DNA of 64,000 bases from Oscillospiraceae bacterium (GTDB lineage: Bacteria > Bacillota > Clostridia > Oscillospirales > Acutalibacteraceae). This document shows, one piece after another, positions 46,152 to 55,458 of the stretch (position 1 is the first letter of the stretch; each line of letters opens with the position of its first letter). The position numbers and the translations under genes were made by a program. The stretch covers positions 186,001 to 250,000 of the forward strand of contig SVOT01000001.1 of NCBI GenBank assembly GCA_015066225.1, written 5' to 3'. The notes under the pieces are model-generated. The model ran no database searches. It was not told where the DNA came from and was given only the letters and a program-made list of their open reading frames with translations.

Positions 46152-46188
46152 AAAAAGAGAGTCATCTACCTGCCCGGTAAATGACTCT
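46152..46188 (-). terminator. Terminator of the paaK-ACT operon
   Basis: Minus strand AGAGTCAT / ATGACTCT with inner ACC/GGT pairing, followed by a run of Ts. Confidence 0.8.
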
Positions 46189-46202
46189 TTATCAGATTTA
46201 TT

Positions 46203-46637
46203 TTAAAGCTTCTGAACATCTGCCTCGGTAATCATATGAATTCCTTGTTCAACAAGTGCATTCTGAGCGCCTGCTACGTCTTCAACACGGAAAATCATAT
46301 AAGCGTGCTTTGTAACACCGTTACCCATAAAAGCATACATATAGTCAATGTTAAAGCCCTTTGCCTCAAGGATATTAAGAACCTTGTTAAGACCGCCGGG
46401 AACATCAGGAATTTTAACACCCAAAACGTCAGTTAACGAGTGAATATAACCTTCATCCTTTAAAACGGTAGTTGCTTTATAAAGGTCTTTAACAATGATA
46501 CGAACAATACCAAAATCCCCTGTTTCCGCAAGAGAAAGGGCTCTCATATCAATTTCGTTTTTTGCAAGAACGCTTGTCATTGCGCTCATTGAACCGGGTT
46601 TATTTTCAACAAAAACTGAAATTTGTTTTATACTCAT
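46203..46637 (-). CDS. Two-ACT-domain protein linked to phenylacetate-CoA ligase
   Basis: A 144-residue protein of two ACT domains (residues 4-70: KQISVFVENKPGSMSAMT; 72-140: PGGLNKVLNILEAKGFNI), the fold that binds amino acids. Twelve base pairs after the ligase gene with RBS GAGGAGG, it forms the paaK-ACT pair widespread in anaerobes. Probable role: ligand sensing or control of the ligase; not proven. Confidence 0.85.
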   Translation of the reverse strand: MSIKQISVFVENKPGSMSAMTSVLAKNEIDMRALSLAETGDFGIVRIIVKDLYKATTVLKDEGYIHSLTDVLGVKIPDVPGGLNKVLNILEAKGFNIDYMYAFMGNGVTKHAYMIFRVEDVAGAQNALVEQGIHMITEADVQKL

Positions 46638-46649
46638 AGCAGCTCCTCC

Positions 46650-47951
46650 TCAGATTTTTCTTTTATCAATAATGCGAACAGCCTTACCTTCACTACGAAC
46701 GATTGATTTCGGAGCAACCAAGGTAACTTTAGCAGAAATACCGAGCATTGAGCGAAGACCGTCAACAAGCTCTTTTTGTCTCTTGTCAATTTCACCCATA
46801 TTATCAGTGAACATTTCAGGTGTCATTTCAACGTGAACGTCAAGAGTATCGGTATTTTTAACTCTGTCAACAATAATCTGGTAGTTAGCAGAATACCCCT
46901 TATTGAGAAGAACTGTTTCTATCTGTGAGGGGAACACGTTAACACCGCGAATAATCAGCATATCATCACTTCTGCCCATGGGCTTGCACATTTTAATAAA
47001 CGTACGTCCGCAAGAGCATTTTTCACGCTTGAGAACACAAATATCCTTAGTTCTGTAGCGAAGTATGGGGAAAGCTTCTTTTGTTATTGCAGTGAAAACA
47101 AGCTCACCCTTTGAGCCCTCGGGAAGAACCTCGAGTGTTTCGGGGTCAATAATCTCTGCAATAAAATGGTCTTCGTTTATATGCATACCGCTCTGTGCAG
47201 AGCATTCAAATGCAACACCCGGACCCGAAAGCTCCGTAAGGCCATATATATCATAAGCCTTGATTCCAAGAGCTTTTTCGATATCATGGCGCATCTCTTC
47301 ACTCCAGGCTTCTGCGCCGAAAATGCCCGCTTTAAGAGGAATCTGTTCGGGAGAAAGGCCCATTTCTTTCATTGACTCACCAAGATATGCAGCATATGAA
47401 GGTGTACAACAAAGGATGGTTGATTTTAAATCCTGCATAAACATAATCTGTCGCTCAGTATTACCCGAAGAAATCGGGATAGTAAGACAACCAACCTTAT
47501 GGCTACCGCCGTTAAGCCCGGCACCGCCTGTAAAAAGACCGTAACCGTATGCAACGTGACAAACATCCTCATTTGTTGCGCCTGCAGCTGTCAATGCACG
47601 AGCACAACAATCATCCCAAAGATCTATATCGTGCTGTGTGTAATATGCCATTACACGTTTACCTGTTGTACCTGATGTTGAGTGAATTCTCACACATTCA
47701 GACAGGGGCTTTGCAAGCAATCCGTAAGGATAACCCTCTCTTAAATCATCCTTAGTGACAAAGGGTAATTTATGTAAATCTTCCGTTCCTTTAATATCAT
47801 CAGGTGTAACGCCTGCATTTTCCATTTTTGCACGATAGAGAGGAACGTTATCCCACACATGCTTAACCTGTTTAACTAATCTCTCGTCCTGCCAAGCCTT
47901 GAGCTGTTCCGGGCTGGCAGTCTCAACCTCAGGTTGATAGTAATGTTCCAT
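46650..47951 (-). CDS. paaK: Phenylacetate-CoA ligase family protein
   Basis: A 433-residue adenylate-forming enzyme. The P-loop STSGTTGKRVM, IYGLTELSGPG, RYRTKDIC, and GRSDDMLIIRGVNVFPSQIE are the PaaK family signature, with CSCGR as a zinc-binding stretch. It activates aryl-acetates (phenylacetate, indoleacetate or similar) with ATP and CoA; in gut anaerobes it may serve aromatic amino-acid metabolism. No other phenylacetate genes occur nearby, so the real substrate is open. Confidence 0.9.
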   Translation of the reverse strand: MEHYYQPEVETASPEQLKAWQDERLVKQVKHVWDNVPLYRAKMENAGVTPDDIKGTEDLHKLPFVTKDDLREGYPYGLLAKPLSECVRIHSTSGTTGKRVMAYYTQHDIDLWDDCCARALTAAGATNEDVCHVAYGYGLFTGGAGLNGGSHKVGCLTIPISSGNTERQIMFMQDLKSTILCCTPSYAAYLGESMKEMGLSPEQIPLKAGIFGAEAWSEEMRHDIEKALGIKAYDIYGLTELSGPGVAFECSAQSGMHINEDHFIAEIIDPETLEVLPEGSKGELVFTAITKEAFPILRYRTKDICVLKREKCSCGRTFIKMCKPMGRSDDMLIIRGVNVFPSQIETVLLNKGYSANYQIIVDRVKNTDTLDVHVEMTPEMFTDNMGEIDKRQKELVDGLRSMLGISAKVTLVAPKSIVRSEGKAVRIIDKRKI

Positions 47952-48050
47952 AATTGTCTCCTTGAATAATATATCTATAAAATTACACTAAAGTGTATTT
48001 TTATACAGCAGATTATAAAACTCAAAAAAAGCAAAGTCAATAGATAATAT

Positions 48051-48500
48051 TCATTTTCTCTTGATTTTGTTTAAAATTGCTGTAAAAAACAACCTGACAA
48101 GTGATGCAGCGATAATACCGCCACCAATACCGACACCAACAGTCAAAGTTGTTAAAAAGTTTTTCGATGCCAAATCAAAATTCTCTGAAATCAAATTACT
48201 CATTGTATAATACAGGGTTCCGCCCGGAACCAAAGCAATACAACCGGGTAAAAGGAAAACAGTAGCCGGGGCTTTCCCTAATCTTGCAAAAGCCTCTGCT
48301 AACAATGCAACTGCAAAGGAAGCTACTGCGTTGGGTATAAAATCGCCACCAATGAGCTCACTCAAGCCAAAATACAATAAACAGGCTGCTAAACCGCATA
48401 TTGTAGCAAATGGCCATAATTTTACCTTCAACTTAAATATAATTGCAAAACCCAGAGTGCTGATGGTGCCGGCGATGATTTTTAAAAGAAACTCATCCAT
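48051..48500 (-). CDS. Threonine/serine exporter family, YjjB-like subunit
   Basis: A 149-residue membrane protein with four or five helices, matching the C-terminal (ThrE_2/DUF3815, YjjB-like) half of the ThrE exporter family. The start is ATG 48500, with GGGGGTG upstream; the track's 48542 is inside the preceding gene. Overlaps that gene by 8 bp. With its partner it forms a split exporter. Confidence 0.85.
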   Translation of the reverse strand: MDEFLLKIIAGTISTLGFAIIFKLKVKLWPFATICGLAACLLYFGLSELIGGDFIPNAVASFAVALLAEAFARLGKAPATVFLLPGCIALVPGGTLYYTMSNLISENFDLASKNFLTTLTVGVGIGGGIIAASLVRLFFTAILNKIKRK

Positions 48501-49317
48501 TAACAACACCCCCGAACACAAGAATGGCAACAATAAAGCCAAAAGCCACCATAATAGCCGTCAGAATAGCCTGAACAAGCTGTATAACACCGGAAACAGT
48601 ATCACCGAACAGCAAATCTCTTACTGCATTACCAAACGCCAGACCCGGAATTAACAGCATTATTGTGCCTATCATAACCATATCTATATTTTGTCCTATT
48701 CCAAAATGAACGAGAATCAAAGCACACATCGCACCTACAAAAGATGCAGCAACAGTATATAGCATCTGGTTAAAGAGCTTGACCTTATGAAGGTTAATTA
48801 TTGAAACAACGAGACCGGCAACGGCAGCTGCGAACGCATCCCAAAGATTGCCGCCAAAAAATACGGCAAACCCACCGGCAGCAATAATCCCGCCCAATAG
48901 TGTCAAAATCTTTGGAAAAGGCTTTTTATTCAATGCAACCGATATACAATTATCCACGTCACCTAAAGAAACAGCTCCGCAACAAACGTCTCTGGAGAGA
49001 TTATTCATTGCATCAAGTGTATACATATTATTTGAAGTTTTATAAATTCTTCTGACCTGTGAAGAAGTTGTGCCATCACTCATTCTTATACCAGCAATAA
49101 CTAGTGACGGTAAAGCAAATACATCTGTATGAACTGCGCCATATGCACTGCAAATGCGTTCGATGGTATCTTCAATTCGGTGGGGTTCACCACCACAACG
49201 AAGAATGTTCTCACCAATATCAAGAGCTTTACTCAAAATATAATCGGCAGTATATAATGATGCATCCGCAATTTCAAGCTTAGAAACAGCATTTTTAGGC
49301 TTCTTATTTTTAAACAA
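48493..49317 (-). CDS. Threonine/serine exporter family, YjjP-like subunit
   Basis: A 274-residue protein: soluble N-terminal region with ILRCGGEPHRIEDTIERICSA (DUF1212/ThrE_1 signature, including conserved H and E), then about five helices. Start is TTG 49317, with AAGGTGAT 6 bp upstream. It overlaps the YjjB-like gene. The pair exports serine/threonine or, in some bacteria, succinate; which one cannot be told. Confidence 0.88.
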   Translation of the reverse strand: MFKNKKPKNAVSKLEIADASLYTADYILSKALDIGENILRCGGEPHRIEDTIERICSAYGAVHTDVFALPSLVIAGIRMSDGTTSSQVRRIYKTSNNMYTLDAMNNLSRDVCCGAVSLGDVDNCISVALNKKPFPKILTLLGGIIAAGGFAVFFGGNLWDAFAAAVAGLVVSIINLHKVKLFNQMLYTVAASFVGAMCALILVHFGIGQNIDMVMIGTIMLLIPGLAFGNAVRDLLFGDTVSGVIQLVQAILTAIMVAFGFIVAILVFGGVVNG

Positions 49318-49329
49318 AAGAAATCACCT

Positions 49330-49749
49330 TTATGATTTATATTTTCTGGATTCAATAAAATCCTGCAGAATTATCTCTGCTGCAACGGCATCAACAACGT
49401 TTTTCCTTTTTTTGCCTCTTACGTTGTTTTCGCTAAGAATTCTGTGAGCAGAAACAGTTGTTAAGCGCTCATCCCAAAAAGAAACAGGAATTTCTGTCTT
49501 GGATTTAATCAACTCACCTAAATTCTCACAGGCTTCAGCTCTGAACCCCTTGGATCCATCCATATTTTTAGGTAACCCTACAACAATCATCTCTGCCTTT
49601 TTCTCGCAAGCAACAGCTACAATCTTTTCTGCAAGAGCTTCAGGATTCCATTCATTAATAACACAAACAGGTGACGCGAGCATTTCTAACTTGTCACAAA
49701 CTGCAACACCTGTTCTTTTATCGCCATAATCGACAGATAAAATAATCAT
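49330..49749 (-). CDS. ruvX: Putative Holliday junction resolvase RuvX/YqgF
   Basis: A 139-residue RNase-H-fold nuclease. SVDYGDKRTGVAVCD (first Asp), VVGLPKNMDGSKG (Glu is replaced by the usual GLP-NMDG segment) and DERLTTVSAHRIL with VDAVAAEIILQDFIESR (last Asp) are family marks. Acts in 16S rRNA end processing as well as recombination. RBS GAGAGG. Twelve base pairs before the ThrE pair. Confidence 0.92.
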   Translation of the reverse strand: MIILSVDYGDKRTGVAVCDKLEMLASPVCVINEWNPEALAEKIVAVACEKKAEMIVVGLPKNMDGSKGFRAEACENLGELIKSKTEIPVSFWDERLTTVSAHRILSENNVRGKKRKNVVDAVAAEIILQDFIESRKYKS

Positions 49750-49763
49750 ATTTAACCTCTCAA

Positions 49764-49793
49764 AAAGGCTGATAGCTAACTATCAGCCTTTTA
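49764..49793 (-). terminator. Terminator after the penicillin-binding-protein gene
   Basis: AAAAGGCTGATAG / CTATCAGCCTTTT with short centre, followed on the minus strand by TTT and the RuvX ribosome site. Confidence 0.8.
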
Positions 49794-49797
49794 TTAA

Positions 49798-52245
49798 TTA
49801 TTCTCCGCTTATTTCAACAGAGGGTTGTGGCTCTGTTGTAGCCGGCGGCGTTGGTTCTGTTGTAACGGGTGGCTCTGTTGTAGCCGGTTGTGTAACAACA
49901 GGTTCGGTTGTATTAATCGGCTTAGTGGGCTTGGGCTTAGTGGGTTTAGGTTTCTTAGTCGTAGGCTCTGTAGTTGAAGTGGCTGACGGTGCAGTTACTG
50001 CATCCGGAATTTCAGAACCAATTGCATGAATCATTGCACAATTCTTACACTTCGCCGGTACGTTTGACGATTTATAATAACCGGTACTTGTGTTAGCACA
50101 ACCATCACTTGCCAAATCGCCGGAAATCGTACAATATCTTCTTGCAACAACGCCACTGGCTGTCGGGTAAGACATTGAATCAAGATCTTTGTGAACATCA
50201 TTCATTATTTCACGGAAAATCTTACCGGCAGGGTTGCCACTTGTGTTTCTTATGGGCTTTGGTTGGTCATAGCCATACCAGACAGAAGCAACGTAGTAGG
50301 GCGTTCCACCAACAAACCAACGGTCTTTATCATCGGAGGTTGTACCGGTTTTAGCAAATGTTTCAAAGCCGTTAACACCGTAACCGCCACCTGTACCACC
50401 TGTGACAACAGTACGAAGAAGCTGTCGCATAACGCCTGCGGTGCTTTCATCAACAACCTGTTCGCCCTTGCTGTTGCCGGATTCAAGAAGAACATCTGTA
50501 CCATCGTGATTTGTAACCGAATAGTAGCAATACGGCTCGAAATAATAACCGTTGTTGCCAAAAATTGCAAACGCCGCAGTCATATCAAGTGTTGTAACGC
50601 CCTGACTTGTACCACCTACACAAAGTGAAGAAAAGTTTCCGTCATAATCGGGATCATCCTCGTCAGTAACAAAAGTTGAGATTTTCAAGTCATCAACAAG
50701 GAAGTCAAAGCAAGGTTCAATGCCGACTTTTCGTATAATCTGAGTCGGAACGGTATTCAAGGATTGTGCTAAAGCAGACTGAACAGTAACAAAACTTGTA
50801 GCAGAACCATAGGAACCGCCGTAGTTAACAGGCCAACGAGAAGAGCCAAGCTTTATACCGTAGTTCTGCACCTTTGTTGACCAGGTTATAACGTTATTCT
50901 CAATAGCGGGAGTATAAACAGAAATCGGTTTAATGGATGAACCGGGCTGACGCGGTGAATCGGTTGCTCTGTTAAGACCGCGGAACGTGGTTTTTTGACC
51001 TGCACCGCCAACCATAGCAACTACCCTGCCGCTATAATCCATAATTGTCATAGCAGACTGAACGGGTGGATTTTCTTTGTCGTTTAAATCCTCATCAGGG
51101 AACGTTTCTCGTTTAACATAAACATTTTCAGCGGACTCCTGAATATCAAGGTCAATAGCAGTGTAAATACGCAAACCACCAAAGAAAACTTTCTTCCATG
51201 CCTCGTTATATGAGAGTTTATATTCCTTTTGAAGGTCTTCTATAACTGTATCTATAACATATTCAACATAATACGAAGATTTTTCCGAATCAGTTTTGTC
51301 TGTGAATTTGATATCGTCTTCAGTGTAGTCTATATCCTCATCCTCTTCATCCTTTGTAACCTGGCTACCCTTATAATTTTCACTGTTTGTAAAGATAAGC
51401 TCAAACTCCATTGCTTCGTCATACTCTTTTTGAGTAAGACTGCCCTGTTCAAGCATACATTTAAGGCAATATTGCTGACGAGGAATATTATTTTCAGGCT
51501 CGGTAAGCGGGTCATATTCAGCGGGAGCCTTTGTTATTGAGGCAATAACAGCACATTCAGCGGCGTTAAGGTCCTCAACATTTTTGCCAAAGTATTTTTC
51601 TGCAGCTGTTCTGATGCCATAGCAGCCGTTACCAAGATAAACGGTGTTAAGGTAAAACTCCATTATTGTTTTCTTTGAATAAAAACGCTCAAGATTCAGA
51701 GCATTAAGGATTTCGTAAAACTTACGGGAAACCGTTCTGCCGTCTTCTTTTGTAAGGTTTTTAATCAACTGCTGGGTTATGGTGGAGGCACCACGCTCAA
51801 AACCTGATGACAGAACACCGAAAACAGTTCCGTACCAGTCAACACCCTTATGTTCATTGAAGCGCTTATCTTCAAGGTCACGGAAAGCGTCAACCATAGC
51901 TTTGGGAATTTCATCATATTCAATCCAGACTCGGTTCTGTGCACCATGAAGCCTCAGAAGTTCAACAAGCTGCTTATTGGAATCATAACCGTAAATAATA
52001 CTTGTCTGCTCCTGGTTAGCCTTGTATTCCTCAAGGTCAATCATCTTTTTGCCGTTAACATATTCATCAGCAAAATTGTAGATATAAGTGCAGGCAACAG
52101 TACCGCAAATAAGTCCGATTGCAATAATTACGAACGCAATGCGAAGCATCAGCCTTAATCTCGGATGTTTCTTTTTTGCGCTACCGTCTGTTTTGGATTT
52201 TTTTGCGCCAAAAGGTTTTTTTATTGGTTTGTGGCTATCTGCCAT
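49798..52245 (-). CDS. Class A penicillin-binding protein (PBP1a type)
   Basis: An 815-residue bifunctional peptidoglycan synthase. Cytoplasmic tail and one helix (about 33-53), GT51 glycosyltransferase (DLEDKRFNEHKGVDW with the catalytic Glu; GASTITQQLIKNLT), then transpeptidase with SxxK in GSSIKPI, SxN in AQSLNT and KTGTT. The last 60 residues are a Pro/Thr/Lys tail (TTKKPKPTKPKPTKP) of the wall-spanning kind. RBS GGAGG. Its stop is followed by a hairpin terminator. Confidence 0.95.
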   Translation of the reverse strand: MADSHKPIKKPFGAKKSKTDGSAKKKHPRLRLMLRIAFVIIAIGLICGTVACTYIYNFADEYVNGKKMIDLEEYKANQEQTSIIYGYDSNKQLVELLRLHGAQNRVWIEYDEIPKAMVDAFRDLEDKRFNEHKGVDWYGTVFGVLSSGFERGASTITQQLIKNLTKEDGRTVSRKFYEILNALNLERFYSKKTIMEFYLNTVYLGNGCYGIRTAAEKYFGKNVEDLNAAECAVIASITKAPAEYDPLTEPENNIPRQQYCLKCMLEQGSLTQKEYDEAMEFELIFTNSENYKGSQVTKDEEDEDIDYTEDDIKFTDKTDSEKSSYYVEYVIDTVIEDLQKEYKLSYNEAWKKVFFGGLRIYTAIDLDIQESAENVYVKRETFPDEDLNDKENPPVQSAMTIMDYSGRVVAMVGGAGQKTTFRGLNRATDSPRQPGSSIKPISVYTPAIENNVITWSTKVQNYGIKLGSSRWPVNYGGSYGSATSFVTVQSALAQSLNTVPTQIIRKVGIEPCFDFLVDDLKISTFVTDEDDPDYDGNFSSLCVGGTSQGVTTLDMTAAFAIFGNNGYYFEPYCYYSVTNHDGTDVLLESGNSKGEQVVDESTAGVMRQLLRTVVTGGTGGGYGVNGFETFAKTGTTSDDKDRWFVGGTPYYVASVWYGYDQPKPIRNTSGNPAGKIFREIMNDVHKDLDSMSYPTASGVVARRYCTISGDLASDGCANTSTGYYKSSNVPAKCKNCAMIHAIGSEIPDAVTAPSATSTTEPTTKKPKPTKPKPTKPINTTEPVVTQPATTEPPVTTEPTPPATTEPQPSVEISGE

Positions 52246-52347
52246 AAAGGATACCTCCTTTAGTGTTTTAAAGTTCAGATTTTATCAGAATTTTCGGAAT
52301 GTATAAATTGCAGAAAATAACTTAAACTGAATAAAAAGGTGAAAATT

Positions 52348-52656
52348 ATGAAAAAACGAACGTTAATTATCTCTTTAATTATTCTTCTCGTGGGTTATTT
52401 GACAATATTCGTATTATCAGACAGAAGCAACAATACAAACACAGCGATAATAACGACACAACAAGAAAATAAATATATGCTAAAAGAATTCAACGGTATG
52501 CTTGCATTATTTGAAAACGACTTATCACAACCAAAAGAAATCTATAACATTTCTATATCATCATTCCCGGAGGAAGATGTTGTAAAACTAAAAAAAGGAA
52601 TTGTTGTTAATGGGGCTGATGAGCTTAACAGACTATTGGAAGACTACACAAGCTAG
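52348..52656 (+). CDS. Small secreted BofC-like C-terminal-domain protein
   Basis: A 102-residue protein: N-terminal membrane anchor (about 6-22), then a short domain ending KKGIVVNGADELNRLLEDYTS. The stretch EFNGMLALFENDL ... IYNISISSFPEED resembles the C-terminal domain of BofC, a forespore protein that checks the SpoIVB signal leading to pro-SigK processing. ATG 52348 is preferred over GTG 52339. Its stop codon TAG forms one CTAG palindrome with the stop of the converging tarI-like gene. Identification is moderate. Confidence 0.6.
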   Translation: MKKRTLIISLIILLVGYLTIFVLSDRSNNTNTAIITTQQENKYMLKEFNGMLALFENDLSQPKEIYNISISSFPEEDVVKLKKGIVVNGADELNRLLEDYTS

Positions 52657-53363
52657 GGCGTATTCTCAATGATGGCCTGTGCAACCGCCATATCAAAGGG
52701 TGTTGTTATTTTAATATTATTGTCGCTACCCTCAACAAATTTCACAAAATAACCTCTGTCGTTGAAAATAGAAGCAACATCGGTATAAAACTCTAATTCA
52801 TCCTCAGGTAATGAGTTTATTACCTTATCAAGCTCTTTTAACCTGAAGCTTTGCGGAGTCTGTACTCTGTAAAGCTCCTTTCGGTTTAAAGAATCAAATG
52901 ACGAATCAGCAGATGCGGCTCTGATAACAGAATCATACACAGGCATTACCGTGTTAGCTGCACCATATTCGTTGACGGCGTTAATATTATCACGGATGAT
53001 TCTTGAATCAATAAAAGGTCTGACAGCATCGTGAGTTAATATAACATCGCTATCGGTAACGTTATAGTTATCCATCAAAAACCGACAACCGTTCTGAACA
53101 GATGAGTTTCTGTTTTTGCCACCGGGAACAACAAAAACTGTTTCGGGTGAAATGCGGTATTCAAGCAAAAGTGCTTTTGTATATTCGACCCAATCAACCG
53201 GGCAACAAACAACACCTGCCCTGAAGGAGCCGAAATCCGTGAAGTTTCTGATTGTCCTTATTAATATAGGTTCAGATTCAATTTTCAAATACTGCTTGGG
53301 TAGCTCCGGTGATTTCATTCGCGAACCTACGCCACCTGCAAGAATCATAAAAAATAAATTCAC
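52653..53363 (-). CDS. TarI/IspD-family cytidylyltransferase
   Basis: A 236-residue nucleotidyltransferase. MILAGGVGSRM and PKQYLKI bind CTP. LTHDAVRPFIDSRIIRDNI, YGAANTVMPVYDS and VQTPQSFRLKEL look more like TarI (CDP-ribitol synthesis for wall teichoic acid) than IspD (MEP pathway), which has VHDAARP. It overlaps a polyprenyl-phosphate sugar transferase gene (GTGA), which supports a cell-wall polymer role. Start GTG 53363 with AGAGGA; ATG 53348 would also work. IspD remains the alternative. Confidence 0.8.
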   Translation of the reverse strand: MNLFFMILAGGVGSRMKSPELPKQYLKIESEPILIRTIRNFTDFGSFRAGVVCCPVDWVEYTKALLLEYRISPETVFVVPGGKNRNSSVQNGCRFLMDNYNVTDSDVILTHDAVRPFIDSRIIRDNINAVNEYGAANTVMPVYDSVIRAASADSSFDSLNRKELYRVQTPQSFRLKELDKVINSLPEDELEFYTDVASIFNDRGYFVKFVEGSDNNIKITTPFDMAVAQAIIENTP

Positions 53364-54706
53364 TTATTATTTCCTCTTTTGTCGAACCCCTCAGTACTTT
53401 CCTTTTTAAAAAGTATCTGAAGAGTCATAAGTATAAGTTTAAAATCAAGTGCCAAAGAATAGTGCTGGATATATATCAAATCCATTTTTAGTTTATTATA
53501 CGCAGATGTATTATATTTTCCGTAAACCTGAGCATAACCCGTAAGACCACCCTTGACCTTATAACGGCAAACGAACTCAGGAATCTCGGCAGAATATTTT
53601 TCAACGTGCTCAATTCTTTCGGGTCTTGGACCAACAATAGACATTTCGCCGACAAGTATATTGATTATCTGCGGCAGCTCGTCAATTCTCAATGCACGAA
53701 TAACCTTTCCGACCGGAGTTATTCTTGAATCATTATCAACAGCAGGCTGAGGACCATTCTTTTCGGCATCTACAATCATACTGCGGAATTTTAAAATATC
53801 AAAGGTTTTTAAATCTCTGGTACAACGCTTTTGTTTATAGAAAACGGGGCCACCGTCATAAAGCTTAATTGCAAGTGAAACCACAAGGAAAACAGGTGAA
53901 AAAACAATAAGTGCAAATAAAGAGCCTAAAATATCAATTATTCTTTTAACAGCTCTTTGTTCCACGGTTAATCCGTTAGAAGAACATTTTATAATCGGCG
54001 AATCGAAATATGAAATATCCGAAGCACTTCTGATAACAATATCAGAAATTTTGGGAACTACATAAACATTTTTATTCTGCTGGTATGCATATTTCAGAAG
54101 GTCGTTACGCATACGCGCGGGAACATCACAGATTATAAGGCTCTCATATTTATCAATTTTACCCGTAAGTGATTCAAAGCCTTCATCAACATTTGCGGAT
54201 TCTACTATAACATAGCGTTCCTCGAGATTGCTCATTTTATAAACTATTTCAGTCGCAAGATGGCTACCGTAAATTATGAGCATTTTCTCAGGCGGGTTAA
54301 GCTTGTGAACAATAACAAACGCCAACAATGTCCAGACTATGAGAGCTGCAACTTGTGAAAGCAATATGTAAAGCATACCCCAGATGTTAGCAATAACAGC
54401 CTTGATAAGACAAATCTGAACATAGGCTATTGCATTTGTAAACAACAAAGCAATTACCTCGTAAAAAATTATTTCGCTTTTTCGCAATTCATCAATTCTT
54501 GAGGCACCCAATATAAGGCTCATAATAAACAAAACAGCAAAATAAACCACAGCCAGGAAAATTTTACCCTTACCCATAAACGGATGCTCAAAATCAGGGT
54601 TATAAACATTGTTCCAGACAAAGAAATATATTGCGGTTGCAACTATATCAAGAAGTGTAATTGCGACTACCCTTATGGTAGTTCGATATTGTTCAATTCT
54701 TTTCAT
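53360..54706 (-). CDS. Polyprenyl-phosphate sugar phosphotransferase
   Basis: A 448-residue protein: five N-terminal helices, a Rossmann-like middle (about 150-250), a further helix and a C-terminal bacterial sugar-transferase domain with KRIIDILGSLFALIVFSP, YKQKRCTRDLKTFDILKFRS, RIDELPQIINIL and MSIVGPRPE. It moves a sugar-1-phosphate to undecaprenyl phosphate, starting synthesis of a surface polysaccharide. The start is ATG 54706 (AGAGAGG), not the track's 54736. Coupled to the tarI-like gene. Confidence 0.9.
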   Translation of the reverse strand: MKRIEQYRTTIRVVAITLLDIVATAIYFFVWNNVYNPDFEHPFMGKGKIFLAVVYFAVLFIMSLILGASRIDELRKSEIIFYEVIALLFTNAIAYVQICLIKAVIANIWGMLYILLSQVAALIVWTLLAFVIVHKLNPPEKMLIIYGSHLATEIVYKMSNLEERYVIVESANVDEGFESLTGKIDKYESLIICDVPARMRNDLLKYAYQQNKNVYVVPKISDIVIRSASDISYFDSPIIKCSSNGLTVEQRAVKRIIDILGSLFALIVFSPVFLVVSLAIKLYDGGPVFYKQKRCTRDLKTFDILKFRSMIVDAEKNGPQPAVDNDSRITPVGKVIRALRIDELPQIINILVGEMSIVGPRPERIEHVEKYSAEIPEFVCRYKVKGGLTGYAQVYGKYNTSAYNKLKMDLIYIQHYSLALDFKLILMTLQILFKKESTEGFDKRGNNK

Positions 54707-54777
54707 AGTACCTCTCTTTTGCTTTTGGACTGGCAAATTACCAATAATTTTTCATATATTCTACGGAGGTGAACCGT

Positions 54778-55458
54778 ATGGATATATTCAGCTTAATCGG
54801 AAATATGCTCTGCTTGATTTTACATGTAACTGACACAGACTCTTTTCCAAAACCCCTGTCTAAAAAAGAAGAAGAAAGAGTTATTGAAAAATATGCAGCC
54901 GGTGACGAAAGTGCAAAAAATATGTTAATAGAACACAATCTGCGACTTGTTGCACATATAATTAAAAAGTATTATTCAAATTACAGCGAGCAGGATGACC
55001 TTATTTCTATCGGAACAATCGGTCTGATAAAAGGAATAAACAGCTTCAAGCCCGAAAAAGGAACAAAGCTTGCCACATATTGTGCACGCTGTATTGAAAA
55101 TGAAATTCTGATGTATTTCAGAAACAGTAAGAAATTATCTCAAGAAATATCATTCAACGAGCCAATAGACACCGACAACGACGGCAACCCGTTAACCTTG
55201 ATTGATATTATTTCAACAGATGACACAATCATAGATGACATTGACACAAAAATGAAATTAATAACGCTTGCAGATAAAATCAACAGTATTGAAAACCAAC
55301 GAGAAAAAACGATTATAATAAAACGTTATGGGCTCGACGGAAGCAAACCGTTAACCCAACGTGAAATAGCAAAAGAATTAAACATTTCACGTTCTTACGT
55401 TTCGCGTATAGAAAAGAAAATTCTTGAAGATATGAGAAGCTTATTCAATGGCTCTTGA
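54778..55458 (+). CDS. sigK: Sporulation sigma factor SigK (pro-form)
   Basis: A 226-residue sigma-70 relative with a hydrophobic pro-sequence of about 25 residues (IGNMLCLILHVTDTDSFP) and then LIEHNLRLVAHIIKKY, DLISIGTIGLIKGINSF, GTKLATYCARCIENEILM and a C-terminal REIAKELNISRSYVSRIEKK: the SigK/SigE sporulation type, matching SigK in the order NMLIEHNLRLVAH. The pro-sequence is what SpoIVFB removes. ATG 54778, after GGAGGTG, replaces the track's GTG 54769. No skin-type insertion interrupts the gene. CATATATT about 20 bp upstream could be part of a SigE-like -10; this is tentative. The end overlaps the HD-GYP gene by 18 bp. Confidence 0.9.
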   Translation: MDIFSLIGNMLCLILHVTDTDSFPKPLSKKEEERVIEKYAAGDESAKNMLIEHNLRLVAHIIKKYYSNYSEQDDLISIGTIGLIKGINSFKPEKGTKLATYCARCIENEILMYFRNSKKLSQEISFNEPIDTDNDGNPLTLIDIISTDDTIIDDIDTKMKLITLADKINSIENQREKTIIIKRYGLDGSKPLTQREIAKELNISRSYVSRIEKKILEDMRSLFNGS

